This document shows, in pieces, positions 1 to 8,042 of a stretch of 51,457 bases of DNA. The notes beneath the pieces were generated by a model that was given only the letters and a program-made list of their open reading frames with translations, did not search any database and was not told the origin of the DNA. The DNA comes from JADJNW01 sp964517145. Its GTDB lineage: Bacteria; Bacteroidota; Bacteroidia; Chitinophagales; Saprospiraceae. The first letter of the stretch is position 1; every line of letters begins with the position of its first letter. The stretch covers positions 1 through 51,457 of the forward strand of contig CAZFBN010000022.1 in assembly GCA_964517145.1 (NCBI GenBank), given 5' to 3'. The translations under genes were made by a program, and so were the position numbers.

Positions 1-1
1 T

Positions 2-163
2 GTAGAATCCGTAGAGCAATTGGATGATTATAAGCAAGCCCGTCAGCTATTTGAAGAAGTGAATGAAGTCGCGGCGGAGACGGAATTAGCTGATCTGACA
101 ATGGACGATATTATCAACGAAATCAAAGAGTATCGCCGTGAAAAAAAATTACGTAGTCATTGA
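2..163 (+). CDS. Antitoxin of a type II toxin-antitoxin pair, C-terminal part (5' end outside window)
   Basis: Only the last 53 codons are in the window; the frame is open from base 2 to the TGA at 161-163. The visible part is acidic and helical and ends in a basic tail with the pattern MDDIINEIKEYRREKK. That resembles the C-terminus of the small antitoxins found upstream of PIN toxins in Bacteroidota and cyanobacteria. The next gene starts inside it (GTG at 138), a 26-bp overlap typical of translationally coupled antitoxin-toxin pairs. The role, binding and neutralising the PIN protein and repressing the operon, is inferred from this context. The DNA-binding N-terminus cannot be seen. Confidence 0.6.
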   Translation, partial: VESVEQLDDYKQARQLFEEVNEVAAETELADLTMDDIINEIKEYRREKKLRSH

Positions 164-565
164 TACCGATGTGTTGATCGCATCGATTATTGGGCAAAGC
201 GGTTATCCCCAGCGCATTTTTGATGAATTGGCATTGACCGGCGAATTAAAAATCTGCCTGTCGCAAGCGGTTTTGGAAGATACGAAGAAGTGACCGAGCG
301 AGAAAAATTCAAAAAGTATCCCCATTTTGTTGCTAAAGCACAGGAATTGATTGCGGCGTTGCGAAAAATCGCTGTTTTTGTAGTACCCACTGAAACGATT
401 CAAGTCTTGCCGGATAAAGATGACGATAAATTTTTGGAATTAGCCGTAGCAGCAGAAGCCAGCTATATTGTGACTGGAAACACGAAAGATTTTCCCATGA
501 GCGAATTTCGAGTTATTAAGATTTGTACACCTAAAGCGTTCTATGAAGATTGGATAAATCAATAG
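138..565 (+). pseudogene. PIN-domain toxin (COG1569-like RNase), frameshifted
   Basis: Two adjacent frames together give one PIN-domain toxin. Frame A starts at GTG 138, has the N-terminal VVIDTDVLIAS strand with the first metal-binding Asp, and stops at 291-293 right after AVLEDTKK. Frame B is open through that point to the TAG at 563-565; it carries the expected continuation EVTEREKFKKYP and the C-terminal acidic block DKDDDKFLELAV...YIVTGNTKDF. Inserting one base near position 280 would restore a normal VLE-x-YEEV join and a protein of about 142 residues, the usual family length. As written, the toxin is split and probably inactive. A sequencing or assembly error is the main alternative. 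Confidence 0.8.
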
Positions 566-671
566 AGCAGATCAAACTCGACGCCCCCACCCGCGCACGG
601 AACGTTCTTTTTGCTACCCTTGTTATCAATTTTGACTGTTACAATTTTTGACCTGTCATAATATTTAACCG

Positions 672-827
672 ATGACCATAGAAGCCAGAAAACTGCATTT
701 GATTCGGCGATTGATGGATATCAATAATGAGGTGGCTTCGCTAACCATTTTTTTTATTGCCCTCATTCCATTCAAATCTAGCGTACTAAAAAAATATAAA
801 AGCCGTCAGATGTTAAAGTGCGTCTGA
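672..827 (+). pseudogene. Truncated antitoxin remnant
   Basis: From ATG 672 the frame reads MTIEARKLHLIRRLMDINNE, matching the conserved start of a common family of small Bacteroidota/cyanobacterial antitoxins (MTIxARKLxLIxxLL...). After about residue 24 the similarity stops; the frame runs through unrelated sequence into the terminator hairpin and ends at 825-827 after 51 codons. The C-terminal, toxin-binding half and any partner toxin are missing. I read it as a leftover of a second toxin-antitoxin module next to the damaged PIN module. Confidence 0.5.
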
Positions 828-835
828 CGGCTTTT
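798..835. terminator. Bidirectional rho-independent terminator
   Basis: A perfect 13-bp stem (798-810 with 823-835, core AGCCGTCAGA/TCTGACGGCT) encloses a 12-nt loop. T-runs follow on the + strand; on the minus strand the stem itself ends in a T-run. It lies 22 bp past the stop of the minus-strand aminotransferase gene and most likely terminates it. Confidence 0.85.
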
Positions 836-856
836 TTTTATCAACTTTTAAACCCA

Positions 857-2068
857 TCAACCCATCAACTTCCCACACGCATCCCCGATCCGTTCAATGG
901 CTTTGCGCAATTTCTCTTCCGAAGTCGCATACGAGAAGCGCACACAGTTGTCCGCGCCAAAGGCAGCGCCGCTCACAATTGCCACATGCGCCGTGTGCAG
1001 GATGTATTCAGCAAAATCATCGGCATTGCGAATCGAAGTATTGCCATCACTTTTGCCAAAAAAATTGCTGATATCCGGGAACAAATAAAAAGCGCCTTCG
1101 GGTTTATTGACTTGAAAACCAGGGATTTGGCTTGCTAATTCTACCACCAGATCACGACGGCGTTCAAAAGCTTCACACATGTCCAACGTGGGCTGCATGT
1201 CGCTCAGGAGCGCATAGGCGGCTGCTTTCTGACCAAAAGCGGTAGCGCCAGAGGTAATTTGTCCTTGCATTTTGTTGCAGGCATCCGCGATCCATTTTGG
1301 GGCACCAATGTAACCCAATCGCCAGCCCGTCATGGAGAAACCTTTGGAAAAACCGTTCACTGTCACTGTGCGGTCCTTTACATTTTCAAAACCCCCGATG
1401 CTCGTGTGTTTTCCTTTGAAGTTAATGTACTCATAAATTTCATCAGAAATGATGGTAATTTGTTCGTACTTCGCCACCACATCCGCAATGGCTTTCAGTT
1501 CCTCATAACTATATACCGAACCCGTTGGATTACAAGGCGATGAAAACAATAAAATTTTGGTGCGCTCGGTAATAGCTGATTCCACCTGCTCGGCGCTTAC
1601 TTTGTAATCTTGCTCAATTCCAGCGTACACCAACACGGGTGTGCCTTCTGCTAGTTTCACCAATTCCAAATACGATACCCAGTAAGGCGACAAAATCACG
1701 ACTTCGTCTCCTTCATCCACCAACGACAAAATCACATTTGCAATGGATTGCTTCGCACCGTTGGATACGACAATTTGATTGATGTCAAAATCCAGATTAT
1801 TATCTCGCTTGAATTTTGTTTTAATAGCCTGACGCAGTTCCACCAAACCCGGTACCGGTGTATATTTTGTAAAACCCTCGTCGAGCGCTTTTTTAGCGGC
1901 ATCTTTGATGTGCTGGGGTGTGTCGAAATCGGGTTCGCCCAAGCTGAGATCAATCACTTCAAAGCCTTTTGCGGCGAGATCGCGCGCCTGCTGCGCCATT
2001 TTGATCGTGGCAGATTCTTCCATCCGCTGGATGCGGCGAGACAATAAAGAAGATACGGCAAATTCCAT
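857..2068 (-). CDS. aspC: Pyridoxal-phosphate aspartate aminotransferase (class I, subgroup Ib)
   Basis: A cytosolic PLP enzyme of 403 residues, the normal length, that transfers the amino group between aspartate and 2-oxoglutarate. Family signatures seen: LSLGEPDFDTP near 42-51, NPTG near 180-183, SDEIYEY with the cofactor Asp at 209 and Tyr at 212, and SKGFSMTGWRLGY with the Schiff-base Lys at 242. A C-terminal NCVRFSYAT segment carries the carboxylate-binding Arg. The start at 2068 fits the family (MEFAVSSLLSRRIQRM). The gene is a single unit, with a good promoter upstream and a strong terminator downstream. Substrate could be a related amino acid; subgroup Ib enzymes are sometimes broader. 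Confidence 0.93.
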   Translation of the reverse strand: MEFAVSSLLSRRIQRMEESATIKMAQQARDLAAKGFEVIDLSLGEPDFDTPQHIKDAAKKALDEGFTKYTPVPGLVELRQAIKTKFKRDNNLDFDINQIVVSNGAKQSIANVILSLVDEGDEVVILSPYWVSYLELVKLAEGTPVLVYAGIEQDYKVSAEQVESAITERTKILLFSSPCNPTGSVYSYEELKAIADVVAKYEQITIISDEIYEYINFKGKHTSIGGFENVKDRTVTVNGFSKGFSMTGWRLGYIGAPKWIADACNKMQGQITSGATAFGQKAAAYALLSDMQPTLDMCEAFERRRDLVVELASQIPGFQVNKPEGAFYLFPDISNFFGKSDGNTSIRNADDFAEYILHTAHVAIVSGAAFGADNCVRFSYATSEEKLRKAIERIGDACGKLMG

Positions 2069-2140
2069 TTTAATTTATTGAACGTTTAGCGTTATTAATT
2101 TAAAGTTTTATAAAAATAGTCGCAATTGTTTAAAACTTTG

Positions 2141-2171
2141 CAAAAGTAGTCTTTTTGAAAATGGAAAGCAA
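2141..2171 (-). promoter_or_regulatory. Bacteroidota-type promoter of the aminotransferase gene
   Basis: On the minus strand a TTG (2169-2171) is followed after 20 nt by TACTTTTG (2141-2148), a perfect match to TAnnTTTG. The predicted start of transcription is about 65 nt before the ATG. Confidence 0.55.
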
Positions 2172-2267
2172 GAGGTTCTTTCATCCTCGGATGATTTAAA
2201 ATGCTAACAAGAATCCTGAAACTTTTAATTTTCTTATCTTGTCGCCGCAAAACAGTACACCCGCGCC

Positions 2268-4514
2268 ATGAGTAAAAAGAAACCTGTAAAACCGCAACCC
2301 AAACCGCAACAGAAGCAATTAGCACGCGAGCGCGCGATGCCCACTACGCGCCCAACGGCTGCCAAGCCAAAGGCAGTGCGCCCGCCGATAGAAAAAACGC
2401 CTGTTACTTCGCCACAAGACCCCTTGTATAAAAGAATTTTTTGGGGTTCAGCTTTGGTCATGCTGATTGTCACGATTATGTTGTCTTTAGGTAGCGGCAT
2501 CAATGCGGACGACGAGTATCAAGACGATTACTCCAATAAACTGGTCAGTTATTACAGCACTTTTGGTAAAGATACCAGCGCTTTGAATATTCCGCGAGGC
2601 AATATGCACCTGTATGGCGGCTTTTTTGATTTGGTGACTGGTTTTGTAAATAAAGCCCTGGGTTATGATGATTATGATGTGGAATATCATAATGTGCGGC
2701 ACATTTTTAACGCAATCATGGGCGTACTGGCAATGGTATTTGTGGGGCTGACGGCAAGCGCCATAGGCGGTTGGCGAGCGGGCATATTAGCATTGTTTTT
2801 TATATTTGTATCGCCTCGATTCCTTGGGCATTCACTGATGAATCCCAAAGATATCCCGTTTGCAGCGGGCTTCGCCGTGGCGAATTATTACACCATTCTT
2901 TTGTTACAAACTTTACCCAAACCCAAGTGGAGCACCATGATTGGCTTGGCGCTGGGTATTGCCCTGGCGATTGCTACACGGGCGGGTGGTTTGCTGCTCA
3001 TTGGGTATTTAGGACTTTTTATGGGTTTGCATTTTTTGCTAAAATACGGCGTAAAAGGCTTTTCTTCAAATACAAAAGAATTAGGAAAATATGCAATGTA
3101 CGGTGCGGGCATTATCGTAGTCGGTTACCTGATAGCAATTTTAACTTGGCCCTTTGCCCTGCAAAGCCCTATTGCGAATCCGTTAAAAGCATTGTCTGAG
3201 TTTTCTCAGTTAGGCGTGAAGATCCGCTTGTTGTTTCAAGGCGAAAACGTCATGTCGGACGATACAGCTTGGTACTACCCAATTATTTGGATTGTAAAAA
3301 CCATTCCATTATACGTATTAATCGGATTTGTAGGAAGCATCGTTTTGATTGGAAAGTTATTACAAAAATATTCCCTTTTACCAGTGTTGTTAATGTTTTT
3401 TGCCTCTATATTTCCTGTTTTTTACATCATTTATAAAGATTCGATCTTACATGATGGCTGGCGACATTTGATGTTTGTGTATCCGAGCATGGTGGTGGTG
3501 GCTACATTGTTTTGGATGCAGCTAGAGGCTTTATTCAGTGGCAAAGCGGCGAATGTAAAATACGCGGTATATGGCATTTTGGCTATTTTAATGTTAGAAC
3601 CAGCGATTTTCATTGCTCGAAATGTACATTTTCCATATGTGTATTTCAATCCAATCGGCGGCGGCATCAAGGGTGCCTATGGCAATTACGAGACGGATTA
3701 TTGGGGGGTGAGCACCAAACAAGCCCTGGATTGGATGGAAAAGCAAGGCATTTTAAGTGAAAATATGCAGGATACCGTTGTGATTGCTACCAGTTTTTAT
3801 CATCCAGTGAGTCGATTGACAGGCAAATATAATGGAAAAGTGCAGGTGAAATATACCCGCTTTAACAATCGCTACACCGAGTTGTGGGATTATGGCATTT
3901 ATCCTTCGCGCTACATCCGCGGTCCGCACTTGCGCAGTCACAATTGGCCCAATGACAAAACGGTTTACACGGTGACGGCAAACGGTGTGCCTCTAACGGC
4001 TATTGAGAAAGATACAACGCACGATGCATACCAGGCAGAAGCAGCAATTAAGCAACAAGATTATCTGACGGCGGTAGAAGCATTGAAAAAAGAAGTAGCC
4101 GCTTATCCTAAAAATGAATTGGCGTGGCAAAGCTTGGCAATGGCGTACATCAATACCGGCAATTTTCAGCAAGCGATTCAGGCTGCTAACGAATCTTTGA
4201 GGGCAGCACCACAAAATGAAACTTCCTTGTATTACTTAGGTTTGGCGTATTTGAATACCGGCAATGTACAGGGCGCGATTAATGGGTTTCGGGAATCTTT
4301 GGTACAAAATGATGAAAATTTCATCGTATATTATTACCTCGCGGTGGCGTATCAGCAGCAGCAAAACTGGGGTGAGGTGCTCGACAATGCAAATAAAGCG
4401 ATTGAATTGAATCCACGATTTAAACAAGCATACGAACTTGGTGCCGTGGCGCTGGAGCAAATGGGCAACGCACAGTCGGCACAGCAGTACCGGGAGGCAG
4501 CGAGTCAGTTGTAA
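2268..4514 (+). CDS. GT-C (GT39-like) membrane glycosyltransferase with C-terminal TPR repeats
   Basis: A basic, Pro/Lys-rich cytosolic tail (about 1-60) leads into the first membrane helix and an outside loop holding NADDEYQDD near 76-84. An acidic pair after TM1 is the catalytic signature of GT-C enzymes that use lipid-linked sugars. About ten further hydrophobic helices follow to about residue 455. A soluble part then ends in at least three TPR units (about 590-748; repeated pattern YxxLGLAYLNTGNxxxAI). The protein probably moves a sugar from a polyprenyl carrier to an extracytoplasmic acceptor; donor and acceptor are unknown. The methyltransferase gene follows after 54 bp and may be co-transcribed. 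Confidence 0.7.
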   Translation: MSKKKPVKPQPKPQQKQLARERAMPTTRPTAAKPKAVRPPIEKTPVTSPQDPLYKRIFWGSALVMLIVTIMLSLGSGINADDEYQDDYSNKLVSYYSTFGKDTSALNIPRGNMHLYGGFFDLVTGFVNKALGYDDYDVEYHNVRHIFNAIMGVLAMVFVGLTASAIGGWRAGILALFFIFVSPRFLGHSLMNPKDIPFAAGFAVANYYTILLLQTLPKPKWSTMIGLALGIALAIATRAGGLLLIGYLGLFMGLHFLLKYGVKGFSSNTKELGKYAMYGAGIIVVGYLIAILTWPFALQSPIANPLKALSEFSQLGVKIRLLFQGENVMSDDTAWYYPIIWIVKTIPLYVLIGFVGSIVLIGKLLQKYSLLPVLLMFFASIFPVFYIIYKDSILHDGWRHLMFVYPSMVVVATLFWMQLEALFSGKAANVKYAVYGILAILMLEPAIFIARNVHFPYVYFNPIGGGIKGAYGNYETDYWGVSTKQALDWMEKQGILSENMQDTVVIATSFYHPVSRLTGKYNGKVQVKYTRFNNRYTELWDYGIYPSRYIRGPHLRSHNWPNDKTVYTVTANGVPLTAIEKDTTHDAYQAEAAIKQQDYLTAVEALKKEVAAYPKNELAWQSLAMAYINTGNFQQAIQAANESLRAAPQNETSLYYLGLAYLNTGNVQGAINGFRESLVQNDENFIVYYYLAVAYQQQQNWGEVLDNANKAIELNPRFKQAYELGAVALEQMGNAQSAQQYREAASQL

Positions 4515-4568
4515 TATTTTTTAATATTCCTGTTCGGATTCAAATATAATATTGGCGTAAATTTAAAT

Positions 4569-5360
4569 ATGAATTATAAACTGCTTTTCCCGACATATCG
4601 AAATCGTTTTCAATTTATTCAAAGGTCTTTAAAAAAATATGGACATTTTGAAAAAGGCTTGAGCTTGGGCACTGGTGAAGGAGATTATGATGCGATGATT
4701 GCAGCACATTGCAGTCATTTAGTGGCTTGTGATATCAATGAACAGGACGTCGCCTTTGCAAAAGCGTTGAATGCATCGGTGAAAAATCTGGAATATCGGG
4801 TTGAAAACGCACTGCAATTAAGTTTTGATAATAACAGTTTTGATTTGATTGTTTCCGTGGAAGTCATTGAACACGTGGGGCAACCCCATCAAATGATAGA
4901 AGAAATCGGGAGGGTATTAAAACCCGGGGGCATTGCTTTTATCACATTTCCTTCGCAAGATTTTCCCTTTACCTACGACCCCATCAACCGCCTTAACAAA
5001 GGACAGCGAAAGGTAGCACAGGGGGCTTATGCATTTGGGCATGAATATCTCATTGTTCCGAATGATTTTCGTCAGTGGTTGCAACGGAATGGTTTAACAA
5101 TTTTGAGCGAAGAAAATTTGAGTGGATACTTAATCGGGTTATTGGAAATGTACTGGACGGGTTGGATTCAAAAATTGTTTAAAGCGAATGCTCAGAATGT
5201 ATCCGCTCAAAAGGCTAACAAGGCGCTACAAGTACGCCCTACCAATAAAGCGCCGATTTTGACTTTCCTAACCGATGCAATCATCGATATTGATCATTTA
5301 TTGTTTAAAAATGCTCGACACTCGGTGGGGAAAGGGTTTGTGATTCAAAAAAAGAGTTAG
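4569..5360 (+). CDS. Class I SAM-dependent methyltransferase
   Basis: A 263-residue protein with a Rossmann-type methyltransferase domain: motif I LSLGTGEGDYD (31-41), the acidic SAM-ribose residue D55 in ACDIN, and the post-motif block FDLIVSVEVIEHV followed by RVLKPGG (about residues 94-122). This layout is that of Methyltransf_11/Ubie-like enzymes acting on small molecules or lipid/sugar acceptors. It has no signal peptide. The position directly downstream of a GT-C glycosyltransferase suggests a cell-surface glycan or lipid substrate, but this is inference. The region after residue 200 is Lys-rich and not conserved. Confidence 0.8.
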   Translation: MNYKLLFPTYRNRFQFIQRSLKKYGHFEKGLSLGTGEGDYDAMIAAHCSHLVACDINEQDVAFAKALNASVKNLEYRVENALQLSFDNNSFDLIVSVEVIEHVGQPHQMIEEIGRVLKPGGIAFITFPSQDFPFTYDPINRLNKGQRKVAQGAYAFGHEYLIVPNDFRQWLQRNGLTILSEENLSGYLIGLLEMYWTGWIQKLFKANAQNVSAQKANKALQVRPTNKAPILTFLTDAIIDIDHLLFKNARHSVGKGFVIQKKS

Positions 5361-5396
5361 CTTGCTACGCGATACTATGGAACCATAGGATCGACA

Positions 5397-5419
5397 GAAA
5401 CAATAGTATCAAAAGCATC
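5397..5419 (+). repeat. Copy 1 of a 23-bp dispersed intergenic repeat
   Basis: The 23 bp starting GAAACAATAGTATC and ending AAAAGCATC are identical at 8086-8108. Here they sit in the gap before pccB, next to a small palindrome CTATGG-AA-CCATAG. An upstream GATACTAT pairs with the repeat's ATAGTATC. Confidence 0.75.
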
Positions 5420-5446
5420 CAATAAAAAATATAAACGATTAACCAT

Positions 5447-6991
5447 ATGAACCATAATCTCCTGCCTGTCTTACAGGCAAAGGTCGAAGAAGCGCTACTA
5501 GGTGGCGGTCAAAAACGCATTGACAATCAACACGAAAAGGGTAAACTCACGGCTCGTGAACGTATTCACTTCTTACTCGACGAAGGTAGTTTTGAAGAAA
5601 TTGGGATGTTGGTAGTGCACCGTAGTCATGATTTTGGCATGGAAAACCAACGCATTCCGGGCGACGGGGTTGTGACAGGCTATGGCACAATCAATGGTAG
5701 ATTGGTCTATGTTTTTGCTCAGGATTTTACTGTTTTTGGGGGTGCCTTGTCAGAAACACACGCGGAAAAGATTTGTAAAGTCATGGATTTGGCAATGCGC
5801 AACGGTGTTCCGGTCATTGGTTTAAACGACTCGGGTGGTGCGCGCATTCAGGAAGGCGTGATGTCATTGGCGGGCTATGCCGATATTTTCTTCCGAAATG
5901 TAATGGCTTCAGGGGTGGTTCCACAAATTTCTGCCATTATGGGCCCGTGCGCAGGTGGTGCAGTGTATTCGCCTGCAATGACGGATTTTATCATCATGGT
6001 GGAGAATACGTCGTATATGTTTGTAACGGGACCTAACGTGGTAAAAACCGTTACGAATGAGGAAGTGACTTCCGAAGAATTAGGTGGTGCGTTGACGCAT
6101 GCTACCAAGTCGGGCGTAACGCACCTGATTTCAGCCAATGATCTGGATTGTATCGAAAAAATCAAACGTTTGTTGAGTTATCTGCCACAAAACTGCGAAG
6201 AGTCGCCGTTTAATTTGCCTTATGAAATTGGAGATGAGGTACGTGAAGTTCTGAACAACATCATTCCAGATGACGCACAGCACCCTTACGATATGCGCGA
6301 TGTTATCAATGGCATTGTAGATGACGAATCCTTCTTTGAAGTGCATAAAGATTATGCCGACAATATTGTGGTAGGCTTTGCGCGCATTGCTGGTCGCAGT
6401 ATCGGTATCGTTGGCAACCAACCAATGTGCCTAGCGGGGGTTTTGGATGTAAATAGCTCGAAAAAAGGCGCGCGTTTTGTGCGTTTCTGCGATAGTTTCA
6501 ATATTCCACTGCTGGTACTGGTGGATGTGCCGGGCTTCCTGCCAGGTACGGACCAGGAATGGAATGCCATCATTACCAATGGGTCTAAACTGTTGTACGC
6601 CTTTAGTGAAGCGACCGTGCCAAGAGTGACGGTGATTACCCGCAAAGCTTACGGTGGCGCTTATGACGTGATGAACTCCAAACACATTGGTTCGGATATG
6701 AATTTTGCATGGCCCACTGCCGAAATCGCGGTAATGGGTGCCAAAGGCGCTTCCGAGATTATTTTCCGCAAGGAGATTATGGTGGCGGAAGATCCAAATG
6801 CGATGCTGCTGGAAAAAGAACGCGAATACAAAGAAATGTTTGCACACCCTTACCAGGCAGCGGGTCGCGGTTTCATCGACGAAGTCATCGAACCAAAAGA
6901 AACACGCCGCAAACTGATTAAAGCGTTTGCCATGCTGGAAAATAAAGTAGCGCACATCCCGCGCAAAAAACATGGCAATATTCCTTTATAA
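5447..6991 (+). CDS. pccB: Acyl-CoA (propionyl-CoA) carboxylase beta subunit
   Basis: A 514-residue biotin-dependent carboxyltransferase, full length for the family, catalysing transfer of CO2 from carboxybiotin to propionyl-CoA or a similar acyl-CoA. N-terminal crotonase half: KGKLTARERI (27-36), NDSGGARIQEGV near 126-137 and GPCAGGAVYSPAMTDF near 166-181. C-terminal half: VDVPGFLPGTDQE near 360 and TRKAYGGAYDVM near 400, then the conserved PYQAAGRGFIDEVIEP close to the end. In propionate metabolism it works with a biotinylated alpha subunit, which is not in this window. Substrate choice between propionyl-, acetyl- and methylcrotonyl-CoA is not certain from motifs; the PccB pattern fits best. 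Confidence 0.93.
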   Translation: MNHNLLPVLQAKVEEALLGGGQKRIDNQHEKGKLTARERIHFLLDEGSFEEIGMLVVHRSHDFGMENQRIPGDGVVTGYGTINGRLVYVFAQDFTVFGGALSETHAEKICKVMDLAMRNGVPVIGLNDSGGARIQEGVMSLAGYADIFFRNVMASGVVPQISAIMGPCAGGAVYSPAMTDFIIMVENTSYMFVTGPNVVKTVTNEEVTSEELGGALTHATKSGVTHLISANDLDCIEKIKRLLSYLPQNCEESPFNLPYEIGDEVREVLNNIIPDDAQHPYDMRDVINGIVDDESFFEVHKDYADNIVVGFARIAGRSIGIVGNQPMCLAGVLDVNSSKKGARFVRFCDSFNIPLLVLVDVPGFLPGTDQEWNAIITNGSKLLYAFSEATVPRVTVITRKAYGGAYDVMNSKHIGSDMNFAWPTAEIAVMGAKGASEIIFRKEIMVAEDPNAMLLEKEREYKEMFAHPYQAAGRGFIDEVIEPKETRRKLIKAFAMLENKVAHIPRKKHGNIPL

Positions 6992-7073
6992 ATGCAAAAT
7001 CGAGGGTTCCGGCGACGCTTTTTTTGTAACAGCGTTATCAATTTTTTAAACCTGGCAACCCTTAAAATTAAGC

Positions 7074-7171
7074 GTTCATTGACAGCATGACCTTTATTTT
7101 CAGCAAGCTTGCCCCGGCAGCTTGTAAAACACTAGAGATTTTATGCCTCAAAGGTCGTACTGTCAATGAAC
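7074..7171. repeat. Nested inverted repeat (21-bp arms) downstream of pccB
   Basis: The arm at 7074-7094 (GTTCATTGACAGCATGACCT...) matches the reverse complement of 7151-7171 at 19 of 21 positions. The 56-nt centre contains a second hairpin, CAAGCTTGCC...GGCAGCTTG, with one bulge. It could be the pccB terminator, a MITE-like element or a structured RNA. No T-run follows the outer stem. Confidence 0.7.
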
Positions 7172-7416
7172 TTGTTTTTCTTCTCATTTACCTCCAACTT
7201 TTACTTCCTTGGGGGTAGAATACAACTTTAATTTTCAACACTACATCTTTTTCATACTTTTTTTGCAAAAAAATACCCTTCCCCACCTTGCTACTGAAAA
7301 GAAATTAGTTTAACTTGTTTTACAATTCCATTATCACTTACCAATTCATTTTCAATTGAATCTATACAACCATTGGATTCTATTTATTTTCGACGATTTC
7401 GACATTCACTATACCG

Positions 7417-7454
7417 GTCTTTCTTCAACAACTGCCTGAGGAAAGACTTTTTTT
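7417..7454 (+). terminator. Intrinsic terminator or attenuator 66 bp before the asparaginase-like gene
   Basis: Stem GTCTTTCTTC (7417-7426) pairs with GAGGAAAGAC (7438-7447, one G-T pair) over an 11-nt loop, followed by seven T. No gene ends just upstream, so it would end a short transcript or act as a leader attenuator. Confidence 0.65.
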
Positions 7455-7520
7455 ATCCAACAAGCGCCAACAGATGTTAGACTTTAACTGTTCCTTTGTG
7501 ATGCTGAAGTTTATCGTCTA

Positions 7521-8042
7521 ATGTCTAAAGTCCAGAAAAAAATGATTCAAGTTTTTGTCACCGGAGGTACGTTTGATAAAGATTACAACTACATCAAAGG
7601 AGAGTTATTTTTTCGCAGTACGCACCTCCCAGCCATGTTTGAACGCGGGCGTTGCACATTGGATATTGATGTTAAAACATTAATGATGATTGATAGTCTG
7701 GAAATGACGGAAGCCGATCGTGAAATCATTGCGCATAATTGTCGTCGCACCTTTTACGAAAAAATTCTCCTAACGCACGGCACCGACCGCATGGTGGAAA
7801 CCGCTACTTATCTGGCACAAGCCGATATTGAAGGAAAAACAATTGTGTTGACCGGCGCTATGATTCCGTATGCTTTTGGCAATTCTTCCGACGGTTTTTT
7901 CAATTTAGGCAGTGCCTTAGCTTTCGTGCAAGTGCTGCCGCCAGGCGTTTACATCGTAATGAACGGGCGCTATTTTGATTGGCACAATGTGCGTAAAAAT
8001 ACTAAAACCGGTAATTTTGAAGAATTGACCGCGCAGGCGTGA
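7521..8042 (+). CDS. Single-domain asparaginase-like protein
   Basis: 173 residues corresponding to the N-terminal domain only of L-asparaginase. All catalytic positions of that domain can be seen: the nucleophile Thr in VTGGTFD (T17), the Thr-Asp pair in LTHGTDRM (T87, D88) and the Lys before IVLTGAM (K105). The C-terminal domain of classical 330-residue enzymes is missing, and the stop is followed by unrelated intergenic sequence, so this looks like a genuine short family rather than a broken gene. The true activity is unknown; deamidation of asparagine or a related amide is inferred. The start at ATG 7521 lies six codons before the second Met; either is possible. Confidence 0.8.
   Translation: MSKVQKKMIQVFVTGGTFDKDYNYIKGELFFRSTHLPAMFERGRCTLDIDVKTLMMIDSLEMTEADREIIAHNCRRTFYEKILLTHGTDRMVETATYLAQADIEGKTIVLTGAMIPYAFGNSSDGFFNLGSALAFVQVLPPGVYIVMNGRYFDWHNVRKNTKTGNFEELTAQA

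Larger units (their letters stand above)
6992..7520. other. 529-bp gene-free region with two hairpin structures
   Basis: No convincing coding frame on either strand. It holds the nested inverted repeat at 7074-7171 and an intrinsic terminator at 7417-7454, both listed separately. The stretch between them is pyrimidine-rich on the + strand. A short non-coding RNA ending at the terminator is possible but not shown. Confidence 0.6.

Noticed and set aside
6431..6973. 180-residue minus-strand open frame opposite pccB
   Set aside because: Lies wholly inside a well-supported conserved gene; its composition is that of an antisense shadow, with many His/Phe/Arg and no domain pattern.
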